NCBI GenBank assembly: GCA_022763045.1
Contig: JALEGI010000016.1
Location: forward strand, 1 to 46,414
Source: Simkaniaceae bacterium
Lineage (GTDB): Bacteria; Chlamydiota; Chlamydiia; Chlamydiales; JACRBE01
DNA length: 46,414 bases
Direction of reading: 5' to 3'
Part shown: one piece after another, positions 6,543 through 13,390 of the stretch
Position numbering within the stretch: position 1 is the stretch's first letter
How the letters are laid out: every line of letters begins with the position of its first letter
Notes under the pieces: generated by a model
Seen by the model: the letters and a program-made list of their open reading frames with translations, nothing else
The model's database searches: none
What the model was told of the DNA's origin: nothing
Translations under genes and position numbers: made by a program

Positions 6543-7798
6543 ATAATGATACAGATTTAAACAAGATGGCAATTGAGGCAAAAAAAGCGACCTTTGAAAT
6601 GGCTAAAAGTTCAGCAGAGCAGAAAAACAAAGCTTTGAAACAATTGATCGAGAATTTGAAAAAACATCGAAACGGAGTTTTACAGGCGAATTTGCAAGAT
6701 CTGGCTCTAGCAAAGGCAAACGGACTAAGTGATGCATTACTGGAAAGACTCTCTTTAAAAAATCGACTAGATGGGATAATCACCGATATAGAAAAGGTCA
6801 TAGCTCTACCTGACCCAATCGGACAAGTATTTGATGAAAAAGAACTCTCCAATCAACTTATACTAAAAAAATGTCGGACACCTATTGGTGTGCTGGGAGT
6901 GATCTATGAATCAAGACCAAATGTAACACTTGATATTAGCGCACTTACGATTAAGTCTAGTAATTGCGCAATACTGCGTGGTGGGTCAGAAACACTCCAT
7001 ACAAACAAAATATTGGTTGAGCTGATTCAAGAAGCTCTTAAAGCAGCTGGTCTACCTGCTGGGGCAATTCAACTCATTGCAAATTCTGACCGTAAAAGGG
7101 TGAAGGAATTGCTAAAGCTAGATGAGTATCTTGATTTAATTATTCCTCGGGGTAGTGCCGTTTTACAAAAATTTTGTCTTGAAAATAGCACTATTCCAGT
7201 TGTGACAGGAGGGATTGGCATCTGTCATTTATTTGTGGATAAGGAGGCAGATTTAGAACGATCAATTGAAGTTATCTTAAATGCTAAAACACAAAGACCA
7301 ACCGTTTGTAATGCACTTGATACTGTATTAGTTCACTCTGCAATAGCTCCTATTTTGATTCCACTAATTGTGAGGAATTTAGAAGAAAAAGGTGTCGCAT
7401 TTCGTCTAGACAATAAGGCATGGGATCTCTTCAATTCTTCATCTTGTACACGCGCAAATCCAAATGATTGGGATACAGAATGGTTAAGCCTTGTTCTTGG
7501 GATTAAGGTTGTTGAGGACCTACAAGAAGCGATTGAACATATCCAGACTCATAGCTCGGGCCATAGTGACGGTATTCTAACTGAAAATCAGCAACATGCA
7601 GAACGTTTTACAATAGAGGTTGACTCAGCCGCTGTCTATGTTAACGCTTCAACACGCTTTACCGATGGTGCAGAATTTGGGTTGGGAGCTGAAGTTGCTG
7701 TTAGTACGCAAAAGCTTCATGCAAGAGGTCCAATGGGTTTACAAGAGTTAACCTCTTATAAATGGATCATTCGTGGAAATTACCAAATCAGAACATAG
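6539..7798 (+). CDS. proA: Gamma-glutamyl phosphate reductase
   Basis: Second proline-pathway enzyme: NADPH-dependent reduction of glutamyl-5-phosphate to glutamate-5-semialdehyde. It is 419 residues from ATG 6539, normal for the family. An upstream in-frame TTG (6518) is less likely because AGAGGG sits correctly for the ATG and the ATGA overlap with proB is typical of coupling. Motifs: IGVLGVIYESRPNVT (residues 116-130), ALRGGSE-like CAILRGGSE, PRG at 203-205, and the catalytic Cys257 in QRPTVCNALDTVL. The aldehyde-dehydrogenase fold is complete. Base composition of proB-proA-proC is noticeably AT-rich compared with the pnc and sulfatase genes further right. Confidence 0.95.
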   Translation: MNNDTDLNKMAIEAKKATFEMAKSSAEQKNKALKQLIENLKKHRNGVLQANLQDLALAKANGLSDALLERLSLKNRLDGIITDIEKVIALPDPIGQVFDEKELSNQLILKKCRTPIGVLGVIYESRPNVTLDISALTIKSSNCAILRGGSETLHTNKILVELIQEALKAAGLPAGAIQLIANSDRKRVKELLKLDEYLDLIIPRGSAVLQKFCLENSTIPVVTGGIGICHLFVDKEADLERSIEVILNAKTQRPTVCNALDTVLVHSAIAPILIPLIVRNLEEKGVAFRLDNKAWDLFNSSSCTRANPNDWDTEWLSLVLGIKVVEDLQEAIEHIQTHSSGHSDGILTENQQHAERFTIEVDSAAVYVNASTRFTDGAEFGLGAEVAVSTQKLHARGPMGLQELTSYKWIIRGNYQIRT

Positions 7799-7808
7799 AG
7801 GAAATTAA

Positions 7809-8597
7809 ATGAAAATTACAATTATTGGATGTGGAAACATGGGTAAAGCCTTTGCAAAGCGCCTTTCTCAGACAAATCAACTCTTTCTTTACGATCATAA
7901 AATTATAAATGCTGAATCTTTAGCAAACCAAGGTTATGGGATAGCGTGTAATGATGTTAGAGCTGCTATAAAAGCTACTGATATGATCATTCTTGCCGTA
8001 AAACCTCAAAGTTTAGACGACGTAGCCACCACAATTGCAGGTTGTATACAAGAGAATCAAATCATTATCAGCATGCTTGCAGGAACACCAATTAAAGCTC
8101 TTGAACAGTACTTTCAAAATGCTAATGTTGTACGTATGATGCCTAACCTGCCCTTGATCTATGGAAAAGGAGTCATTGGTTTATCTGCTAATGAAAAATT
8201 ACAAAAAGAAGTTAAAGAAAACCTAACAAAGACATTTGAAGTTTTGGGGGAAATATTTTGGATACAAGAAGAGAAAATGAATGGACTTACGGCTTTAACC
8301 GGTTCTGGCCCAGCCTTCTTTTTTACAATCCTAGAAGCGATGGTTGATGCAGGAATCGCCATAGGCTTTAACGCTAAAGAAGCCCAAGAATTAATCTATC
8401 AAATGATTCAAGGAAGTCTTGTTCTTCTAAAAAACTCAGGCAAGCACCCAGGAGAGCTTCGATGGGAAATTTCCTCTCCTCAAGGAACAACAATAACTGG
8501 TTTAAGACAACTAGAGCAGACAGCTTTGCGCGGTGGCATCATCAATGCGTTTTTTGCAGCATATGAGCATGGCCGGGACCTCTCCTCTCAGAACTAG
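7809..8597 (+). CDS. proC: Pyrroline-5-carboxylate reductase
   Basis: Last step of proline synthesis: NAD(P)H-dependent reduction of pyrroline-5-carboxylate. It is 262 residues. N-terminal Rossmann motif IIGCGNMGKAF, then ILAVKPQ, VRMMPNLPLIYGKG, and the C-terminal helical signature LTGSGPAFFFTILEAM..AGI..G followed by SPQGTTITGLRQLE and ALRGGIINAF. It starts 10 bases after proA, with GAGGA as ribosome binding site. With proB and proA it completes glutamate-to-proline synthesis in one operon, a capacity absent from the pathogenic Chlamydiaceae. Confidence 0.95.
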   Translation: MKITIIGCGNMGKAFAKRLSQTNQLFLYDHKIINAESLANQGYGIACNDVRAAIKATDMIILAVKPQSLDDVATTIAGCIQENQIIISMLAGTPIKALEQYFQNANVVRMMPNLPLIYGKGVIGLSANEKLQKEVKENLTKTFEVLGEIFWIQEEKMNGLTALTGSGPAFFFTILEAMVDAGIAIGFNAKEAQELIYQMIQGSLVLLKNSGKHPGELRWEISSPQGTTITGLRQLEQTALRGGIINAFFAAYEHGRDLSSQN

Positions 8598-8672
8598 TTT
8601 TGTGAAAAGAGATTGCTAATCTACAGATCGAGTTGCTAGAAAAAACCGCTCGATGGTTGAGTATTGATGATA

Positions 8673-9560
8673 TTAAGAGCGCAGGATTAGATCAAGCAGG
8701 GCATCTATCTTCTCACGCGTGTCCCCTGCAGGAAGCGGGCCAATAAGAGTTTCAAACTCACTTGCAATATCGGCAAAGTACTGCTGAGAGGCGCGAGCGC
8801 TTTTACCACTACTTGCTAACGCGTCTGTGCTAGGAGGAATGAGCGTGACGCGACTTTCCCCTTCAACAGTGGTGTAGGGCGCGACGTTTTTTCGCTTGGA
8901 ATCAAAATTACGACCACTCTTTGTGTAGACAAATGAGAAGCTATCCTCTCCAAAGAGCCTGCAGTACTCTCGATCAAATGTTCTCTCATCAAGCTTAGGC
9001 TTTTTAGAGGGAACTGCCCACGAAACTTTGGAAACAACATCTCTCTCGCGATGCAAGATGCGCATGTCTGCCATTTGCCTACTCATGTAAGTCCCTACTT
9101 GCTTTTCCAAAGCTTGTAGTTCTGATGTATATGACGGTGTTGAGGCAATTTCTGAGGCGCGCAAGAGGGTGACTCTATTCAGACCCAGGTTGCTGTATAG
9201 GTTTGTAAAACATTTAGCCTGCTTTTCAGTCATCTCCTGAATCTCATCGTGAACTGATTCGGGGTGTACTTGCATGGCATGGGTATCGGCTAATAGATGC
9301 GTCACACCAGATGCACCTGTTGCTCCACGGCATTTTTCAGCGATGAGGATCATGCTCAAGACGTCTAGGGGGAGCCCAATTGAAACGCTTTTGGACGTGC
9401 AAAAACCTGTCCCCATGTAGAGACTCTTATCTCTAAGACTCTCACGAGAAAGCAAAGTCTCTCCCTCTAAAAGGAGCGGAGAGGTAATGCGGGCAACGCT
9501 CATCTGCCGGGTTGAGTGCAAAATGAGAGTTGGTGTTTTGCCTAAAACTGCTGAAATCAT
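8673..9560 (-). CDS. Unknown protein, 295 aa, nucleotide-binding-like N-terminal half
   Basis: I do not recognise a named family. The segment GLPLDVLSMILIAEKCRG..GVTHLLADTHAMQV (about residues 62-97) followed by NLGLNRVTLLRASEI resembles the 'v.vliaDlHA' strand-helix pattern of class I tRNA synthetases and other HUP-fold proteins. No HIGH or KMSKS pair is clear. A conserved-looking VAPYTTVEGESRVTLIPPS lies near residues 226-245. No signal peptide or membrane segment. No clear ribosome binding site precedes ATG 9560; M20 (9503) is an alternative start. It stands alone, convergent with proC, with a short AT-rich gap to the next gene on the same strand. Confidence 0.55.
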   Translation of the reverse strand: MISAVLGKTPTLILHSTRQMSVARITSPLLLEGETLLSRESLRDKSLYMGTGFCTSKSVSIGLPLDVLSMILIAEKCRGATGASGVTHLLADTHAMQVHPESVHDEIQEMTEKQAKCFTNLYSNLGLNRVTLLRASEIASTPSYTSELQALEKQVGTYMSRQMADMRILHRERDVVSKVSWAVPSKKPKLDERTFDREYCRLFGEDSFSFVYTKSGRNFDSKRKNVAPYTTVEGESRVTLIPPSTDALASSGKSARASQQYFADIASEFETLIGPLPAGDTREKIDALLDLILRS

Positions 9561-9597
9561 GCAAATAAATTAACATGATATTAATGTAATGTAAAGA

Positions 9598-10011
9598 TTA
9601 ATTGGATAATAAAAATTTATTTATAAGCTCTATATCTTTTATATCTTTATTCCGACCCATCAGTTTTTTATAGTAGAGGACATGTTTCAGAGACTCGAAC
9701 GGAAGACCATCGATAATATCTGCCTGAGCGAGCCGCTCGGAGAGAGTTGGCGCATCGGGCAGCTTGTGTTCAGTGTAAAAGGAGTTAGGACCAAAAATTT
9801 CGATCTCCGTATTGGGTAGAGAGATGAATCTAACACTATTTTTATCAAAAATGGGATAGGTTTTCGCAAGGTGGTCCCAGAGCTCTTGGGTGACAAGGAT
9901 ATCGATATCTCCGATGGGTCTCAATCCACGCACACCCAAGGCTCCACTGCCTGTTATGAGGTACTCACCAACTGGCAAGTTAAGCTCTCGAATAGAGGTA
10001 AAATCACTCAA
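9598..10011 (-). CDS. Small nucleotidyltransferase-fold protein
   Basis: A protein of about 137 residues. The start of a nucleotidyltransferase domain is visible as LITGSGALGVRGLRPIGDIDILV, with the GS...D-x-D pattern that binds metal and nucleotide in the Pol-beta superfamily. The C-terminal part (GLPFESLKHVLYYKKLMGRNKDIKDIELI) is typical of stand-alone nucleotidyltransferase-like proteins of the DUF/AbiEii class that act on nucleotides or tRNA ends. I chose TTG 10011, which starts right before the domain and overlaps the upstream gene's stop by 8 bases. ATG 10062 is an alternative but buries 59 bases in that gene. Neither has a clear ribosome binding site. The target is unknown. Confidence 0.55.
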   Translation of the reverse strand: MSDFTSIRELNLPVGEYLITGSGALGVRGLRPIGDIDILVTQELWDHLAKTYPIFDKNSVRFISLPNTEIEIFGPNSFYTEHKLPDAPTLSERLAQADIIDGLPFESLKHVLYYKKLMGRNKDIKDIELINKFLLSN

Positions 10012-10510
10012 CGGCGATGTAGATGTCAAGCTCTTGCCCTTCACCTTGAAATTTCTCTCCATAGAGTTCAAAATCGCAAGTATAGGTGCGCTGCAGATCG
10101 GTTTGCCAAATGCGCTTCCAGGTGTTGATAAGACTTTGCGGAAAGTCACCTGAGACGGGAAAGCGCGCATATTTGGACGCTGGTACCATCTTTCCGACCA
10201 TTCCCTCTGGAATGTCATCAAGCGATTCAACTTCACAACCAATCACAAAAGTGTAGGGCTGTGTGAAATCCCCTTCATACTCACAGTAGAGCCCAATGAC
10301 ATCATGCGACTTTTTGTTTGGAATGCGCTCGAAGATGTTTTCGGCTGAAAACTTCTCCCAGTGTTTAGGGATGTCGATAGGAGCAGCCTCTGGGGCGTTT
10401 GAGGTGCGAATCTCAATACCAATCATTTTAGTTTCTTCTCGTGATACTTGCTCCATAGAAAATCCACTCACTGCTAATAAGGTTGCTAAAATTGTTGAAA
10501 AAGCTCTCAT
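10004..10510 (-). CDS. Exported GyrI-like effector-binding domain protein
   Basis: A 168-residue protein. An N-terminal signal-like segment (MRAFSTILATLLAVSGFSM) precedes a domain of the GyrI/AraC-effector-binding type (SRPBCC-like SOUL fold): HWEKFSAENIFERIPNKKSHDVIGLYCEYEGDFTQPYTFVIGCEVES; then IPEGMVGKMVPASKYARFPVSG; then a WKRIWQ..LQRTYTCDFELY..ELDIYIAVE ending typical of YdeE-like stand-alone members. Such domains normally bind hydrophobic ligands in the cytosol, so an export signal is unusual. The ribosome binding site GGAGCGAG lies just before the ATG. The following nucleotidyltransferase gene overlaps its 3' end. Confidence 0.7.
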   Translation of the reverse strand: MRAFSTILATLLAVSGFSMEQVSREETKMIGIEIRTSNAPEAAPIDIPKHWEKFSAENIFERIPNKKSHDVIGLYCEYEGDFTQPYTFVIGCEVESLDDIPEGMVGKMVPASKYARFPVSGDFPQSLINTWKRIWQTDLQRTYTCDFELYGEKFQGEGQELDIYIAVE

Positions 10511-10579
10511 AACTCGCTCCTAAAATAAAAGAAAAGATTATAGCAGATTTAAATCAGAATTCAATGTAAAATATTCGGT

Positions 10580-11248
10580 ATGAATAAGAAAAAATTGATC
10601 ACCCAAGCGTTTATCGATTCGCTTCCCATTCTAGCGGCCTATTTCCCGCTTGGATTGGTATGGGGCGTCTTGTGGACGCAAGCTGGACTCCCCCCTCTTT
10701 GGGGAATTGCCTACAGCTTGTGCATTTATGCCGGTGCTGTGCAGTTCATTGCGCTTGCAGCGCTTACCTCTGGGACATCAATTGCCGCCCTTTTAATAAG
10801 CGTTGTTCCTGTAGCGCTTCGCAACTGCTTTTACACAACAACAGCGCTCTCACGACTACCTGAAAAATGGCTCTTACGCCTTCACGCTGCATTCGGTCTC
10901 GTCGACGCGAATTTTGCCATCATTCAGAGCAAGCCAGAAGAGCTCGCCCGAAATCCTTGGTACCACCTATCACTTACGATCTGCGTGCAGATCTACTGGG
11001 TAGGTGGGACTGCAATTGGAATATTTAGCGGCAGTCATTTACCTGCAGGAATCAACACACTCGACTTTGCACTTCCCGCACTTTTGGCAGTCCTTGCATT
11101 AGGACAGGTTCAAAAGGCCGGCTATAAAAGTGCTGCCGTTGCGGCTCTAGCTGCTGGTATCGCCTACCTCATTGCTGGTAGTAGCTGGATGATCCCCGCA
11201 CTTGTTCTCTCAACAGTTGCCGCACTCCCAAGGAGGGCCCACGCATGA
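10580..11248 (+). CDS. azlC: AzlC-family branched-chain amino acid exporter subunit
   Basis: A 222-residue hydrophobic protein with about six predicted membrane segments. The family signature near the N-terminus is visible (AFIDSLPILAAYFPLGLVWGVL.. GLPPLWGIAYSLCIYAGAVQFIALAAL), including the conserved GAVQF. It pairs with the small AzlD protein to export branched-chain amino acids or analogues. The stop overlaps the azlD start (ATGA at 11245-11248), so both are made together. Position 10580 follows an AT-rich divergent gap shared with the GyrI-like gene. Confidence 0.85.
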   Translation: MNKKKLITQAFIDSLPILAAYFPLGLVWGVLWTQAGLPPLWGIAYSLCIYAGAVQFIALAALTSGTSIAALLISVVPVALRNCFYTTTALSRLPEKWLLRLHAAFGLVDANFAIIQSKPEELARNPWYHLSLTICVQIYWVGGTAIGIFSGSHLPAGINTLDFALPALLAVLALGQVQKAGYKSAAVAALAAGIAYLIAGSSWMIPALVLSTVAALPRRAHA

Positions 11249-11547
11249 CCGAAAAGCTCGTCACAACCTGGATTGCCCTGACACTTGTCACCCTCATCAC
11301 GCGGATCGGCCCCCTATTTGCGAGCAATTGGCTAAAGCGTCAGCCCTGGATGGAGAGCGTCGCGAATAAACTCCCCTGCATGATTTTAGTGTTACTTGTC
11401 CTTCATCAAGCTGAGAGCTCTACCAACCTTTTAGCCTTTAGCGGAGGAATTGCAGCTGCACTTGGCATGCAGGCATGGAAAAAGCAAATAATTGTAAGTA
11501 TCATCGGTGGAGTAATTATCTACACAATCGGATCAGTATTTTTCTAA
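11245..11547 (+). CDS. azlD: AzlD-family branched-chain amino acid transport subunit
   Basis: A 100-residue protein with three to four hydrophobic helices and the AzlD pattern (VTLITRIGPLFASNWL near the N-terminus, KLPCMILVLLVLHQ in the middle). Small partner of AzlC, translationally coupled to it through a four-base overlap preceded by AGGAGG at the end of azlC. Confidence 0.82.
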   Translation: MTEKLVTTWIALTLVTLITRIGPLFASNWLKRQPWMESVANKLPCMILVLLVLHQAESSTNLLAFSGGIAAALGMQAWKKQIIVSIIGGVIIYTIGSVFF

Positions 11548-11557
11548 CTATAAATGT

Positions 11558-11577
11558 AAAAAAGTCCTGAATAGGAC
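11558..11577 (-). terminator. Intrinsic terminator for the RRM gene
   Basis: Read on the minus strand: GTCCT, loop ATTC, AGGAC, then six T. The stem is only five base pairs but the U-tract is perfect. It lies about 90 bases past the RRM stop codon. It could alternatively serve no function for azlD, which reads the other way. Confidence 0.5.
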
Positions 11578-11604
11578 GCAGATGTTGAATTCGAAAGCGC
11601 AAAA

Positions 11605-11644
11605 GTATACACCCTCTTCTATCTTGTTGTAGAAGATGGGATAC
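11605..11644 (-). promoter_or_regulatory. Long hairpin in the RRM gene 3' region
   Basis: TCTTCTA (11615-11621) pairs with TAGAAGA (11630-11636), extended by CCC/GGG and GTAT/ATAC with small bulges, giving about 14 pairs. It sits between the RRM stop (11666) and the U-tract terminator. It may stabilise the 3' end or be a site for the RRM protein itself (speculative). Confidence 0.4.
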
Positions 11645-11665
11645 ACTAATGCGCTCTTAGAAGTT

Positions 11666-11941
11666 TTATCTTCTTGGACCGCGATTGTTTGACTCACGCT
11701 CACGTGCTTCATTAACAGCGATTGCTCTACCGTTAACTTCTTTACCGTTTAACTCACCAATTGCAGCCGCAGCTTCTTCTGATGTGTTCATTTCGATAAA
11801 ACCAAAGCCGCGTGGGCGACCTGTTTCGCGATCTGTGATAATTCTTGCGCTCACGACCTCGCCATGTTGAGCAAATAATTCTTTGAATTCAGACTCTTGA
11901 AGGCTGTGAGGTAGATTACCGACAAATAGTTTTTTAGCCAT
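11666..11941 (-). CDS. Single-RRM RNA-binding protein
   Basis: A 91-residue single RNA-recognition motif like the cyanobacterial Rbp and chlamydial homologues. RNP2 is KLFVGNLP (residues 4-11) and RNP1 is RGFGFIEM (44-51); the C-terminal tail is Arg/Glu rich. Such proteins bind U-rich or structured RNA, often as cold or stress RNA chaperones. Start ATG 11941 has AAGGAAG a few bases upstream. The gap to the next gene contains a GTATGC-ACT-GCATAC palindrome. Confidence 0.9.
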   Translation of the reverse strand: MAKKLFVGNLPHSLQESEFKELFAQHGEVVSARIITDRETGRPRGFGFIEMNTSEEAAAAIGELNGKEVNGRAIAVNEARERESNNRGPRR

Positions 11942-12044
11942 TAGTGCTTCCTTTAAGTTAATGGACCTATGCCAGCTTAATTAGACACCCTCAAGAAGAC
12001 GATGAATGGGGGCGGACTTTTGATCTCATATGGGTTAAAATACT

Positions 12045-12059
12045 GTATGCACTGCATAC
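12045..12059. promoter_or_regulatory. GTATGC palindrome in divergent promoter region
   Basis: GTATGC (12045-12050), spacer ACT, GCATAC (12054-12059). It lies between the divergent RRM and phosphodiester glycosidase genes, about 40 bases ahead of the latter's predicted -35. It could be an operator; no regulator is identified. Confidence 0.35.
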
Positions 12060-12082
12060 CTAAAACATTATAAAACAAACTC

Positions 12083-12112
12083 TTGAATTATTCAATCCCT
12101 CTTTGCTAGAAT
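12083..12112 (+). promoter_or_regulatory. Predicted promoter of the phosphodiester glycosidase gene
   Basis: TTGAAT (12083-12088), 18-bp spacer, TAGAAT (12107-12112). Transcription from it would begin only a few bases before ATG 12121, giving a nearly leaderless message. No ribosome binding site is visible upstream of that ATG, consistent with this or with a promoter elsewhere. Confidence 0.4.
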
Positions 12113-12120
12113 ATCTTGCC

Positions 12121-12807
12121 ATGATCAAGAAATTATTTTATTCCATTTACCTTATCTCTAGCTGCTGGGCCCTCAATTACGAGCCTGATGGCCATATCCA
12201 TATTCTGGAGGTCAATCCAAGTGAGCATCAAATTATCGCTGTTAATGCAACTGGGCGCGAGCACCTCATTGATTTAGTCGGGCGCTTCTATGCGGCAGCA
12301 GGAGTCAACGGTGGCTACTACAATGATGATGGCTCTCCTCAGGGACTTTTGGTTGTCAACGGCGAAAAGCTTGGGGACCCTGTCAAATTGAGAGGCTCTG
12401 TTTGTTGGAGCTCAGGGGAAAGCCCCCTTTTCAAACAAATTGGCCCCCAAATGAAGCTACCCGAGCATCAATATATGATTGGTGGTGCACCTCTGCTGAT
12501 TAAGAATAATGAGGTCATTTTAGACTACTCCTCAGAAAATACCTTAGAAAGCTTTTTGACAACAGCTCTTCCTAGGACGGCTGTAGGCGTTCGAGATGAT
12601 GGCACCTGGATCTTTGTCACGGTCGAATCGCCTGGAATGAACATGATCGACCTTGCCTATTTTATGTATGGTCTTGACTGTGTTGATGCTGTTAATCTAT
12701 GTGGGGGCAATTCAGCGCGAATGGTCATCGATAGCCTCAATGTGAGAAAGGGTTATGACAAACCGATTGGCAACGCAATTCTCATCCTCCCAAAGAGTGC
12801 ACAATGA
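12121..12807 (+). CDS. Exported phosphodiester glycosidase (NAGPA-type)
   Basis: A 228-residue protein starting with a signal peptide (MIKKLFYSIYLISSCWA, then LNYEPDG). I chose ATG 12121; an upstream in-frame TTG (12103) would extend into the promoter and spoil the signal. Family marks of the phosphodiester glycosidase/DUF2233 fold: AAGVNGGYYNDDGSPQGLLVVNG, RTAVGVRDDGTWIFVTV, and the C-terminal DAVNLCGGNSARMVI, comparable to the 'alNlDGGgSs.m' motif, here with Cys in place of the usual Asp. The family uncovers GlcNAc-phosphodiesters on glycans; a periplasmic or secreted role on cell-envelope or host sugars is inferred. The next gene, tag, overlaps by four bases. Confidence 0.75.
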   Translation: MIKKLFYSIYLISSCWALNYEPDGHIHILEVNPSEHQIIAVNATGREHLIDLVGRFYAAAGVNGGYYNDDGSPQGLLVVNGEKLGDPVKLRGSVCWSSGESPLFKQIGPQMKLPEHQYMIGGAPLLIKNNEVILDYSSENTLESFLTTALPRTAVGVRDDGTWIFVTVESPGMNMIDLAYFMYGLDCVDAVNLCGGNSARMVIDSLNVRKGYDKPIGNAILILPKSAQ

Positions 12808-13367
12808 TGCGCTGTTTTGGTGATGGAAATCCCCGATATGAAAAGTACCATGATGAGGAGTGGGGCGTCCCCTCCCATGATGATCGCTACCTCTTCGAGA
12901 TGCTTGTCTTAGAGGGATCGCAAGCGGGGCTGAGCTGGGAGACTATTTTGAACAAGCGTGAGGGCTACAAGAAAGCTTTCCACAATTTTGACCCAAAGGT
13001 AGTCGCTAACATGAGCGACAAAGAGCTAGAGACCTTGCGAGAAAATCCCGATATTGTTCGCAATCGCTTAAAAATCTACGCAGCACGCAAAAATGCGCGC
13101 ATTTTTCTTGAAATCCAAAGGGAATTTGGCACTTTTGATGCCTATCTATGGAAGTATGTGAATGGCAAGCAAATCGTCAACCGAACGGGCAGAGTACCTG
13201 TAACAACTGCAATTAGCGATGCCCTATCAAAAGACTTAAAGAAAAGAGGTATGACCTTTGTTGGTAGCACGATCATGTACGCCTACATGCAAGCTGTCGG
13301 CCTTGTCAATGACCATAGACCAACGTGTGATAAGTATACCAATCTTAATTTGAATAGACTGAGCTAG
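12804..13367 (+). CDS. tag: DNA-3-methyladenine glycosylase I
   Basis: A 187-residue base-excision repair enzyme that removes 3-methyladenine. It matches E. coli Tag along its length: MRCFGDGNPRYEKYHDEEWGVP at the start; ERK-like LVLEGSQAGLSWETILNKR (conserved Glu38 and Trp45); NRLKIYAARKNAR; GSTIMYAYMQAVGLVNDH. The zinc ligands of the family are present as Cys4, His16, His171 and Cys175. The start overlaps the glycosidase stop (ATGATG context, either ATG possible). Confidence 0.93.
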   Translation: MMRCFGDGNPRYEKYHDEEWGVPSHDDRYLFEMLVLEGSQAGLSWETILNKREGYKKAFHNFDPKVVANMSDKELETLRENPDIVRNRLKIYAARKNARIFLEIQREFGTFDAYLWKYVNGKQIVNRTGRVPVTTAISDALSKDLKKRGMTFVGSTIMYAYMQAVGLVNDHRPTCDKYTNLNLNRLS

Positions 13368-13390
13368 TCTATTCAGGTATAATTACTTAC

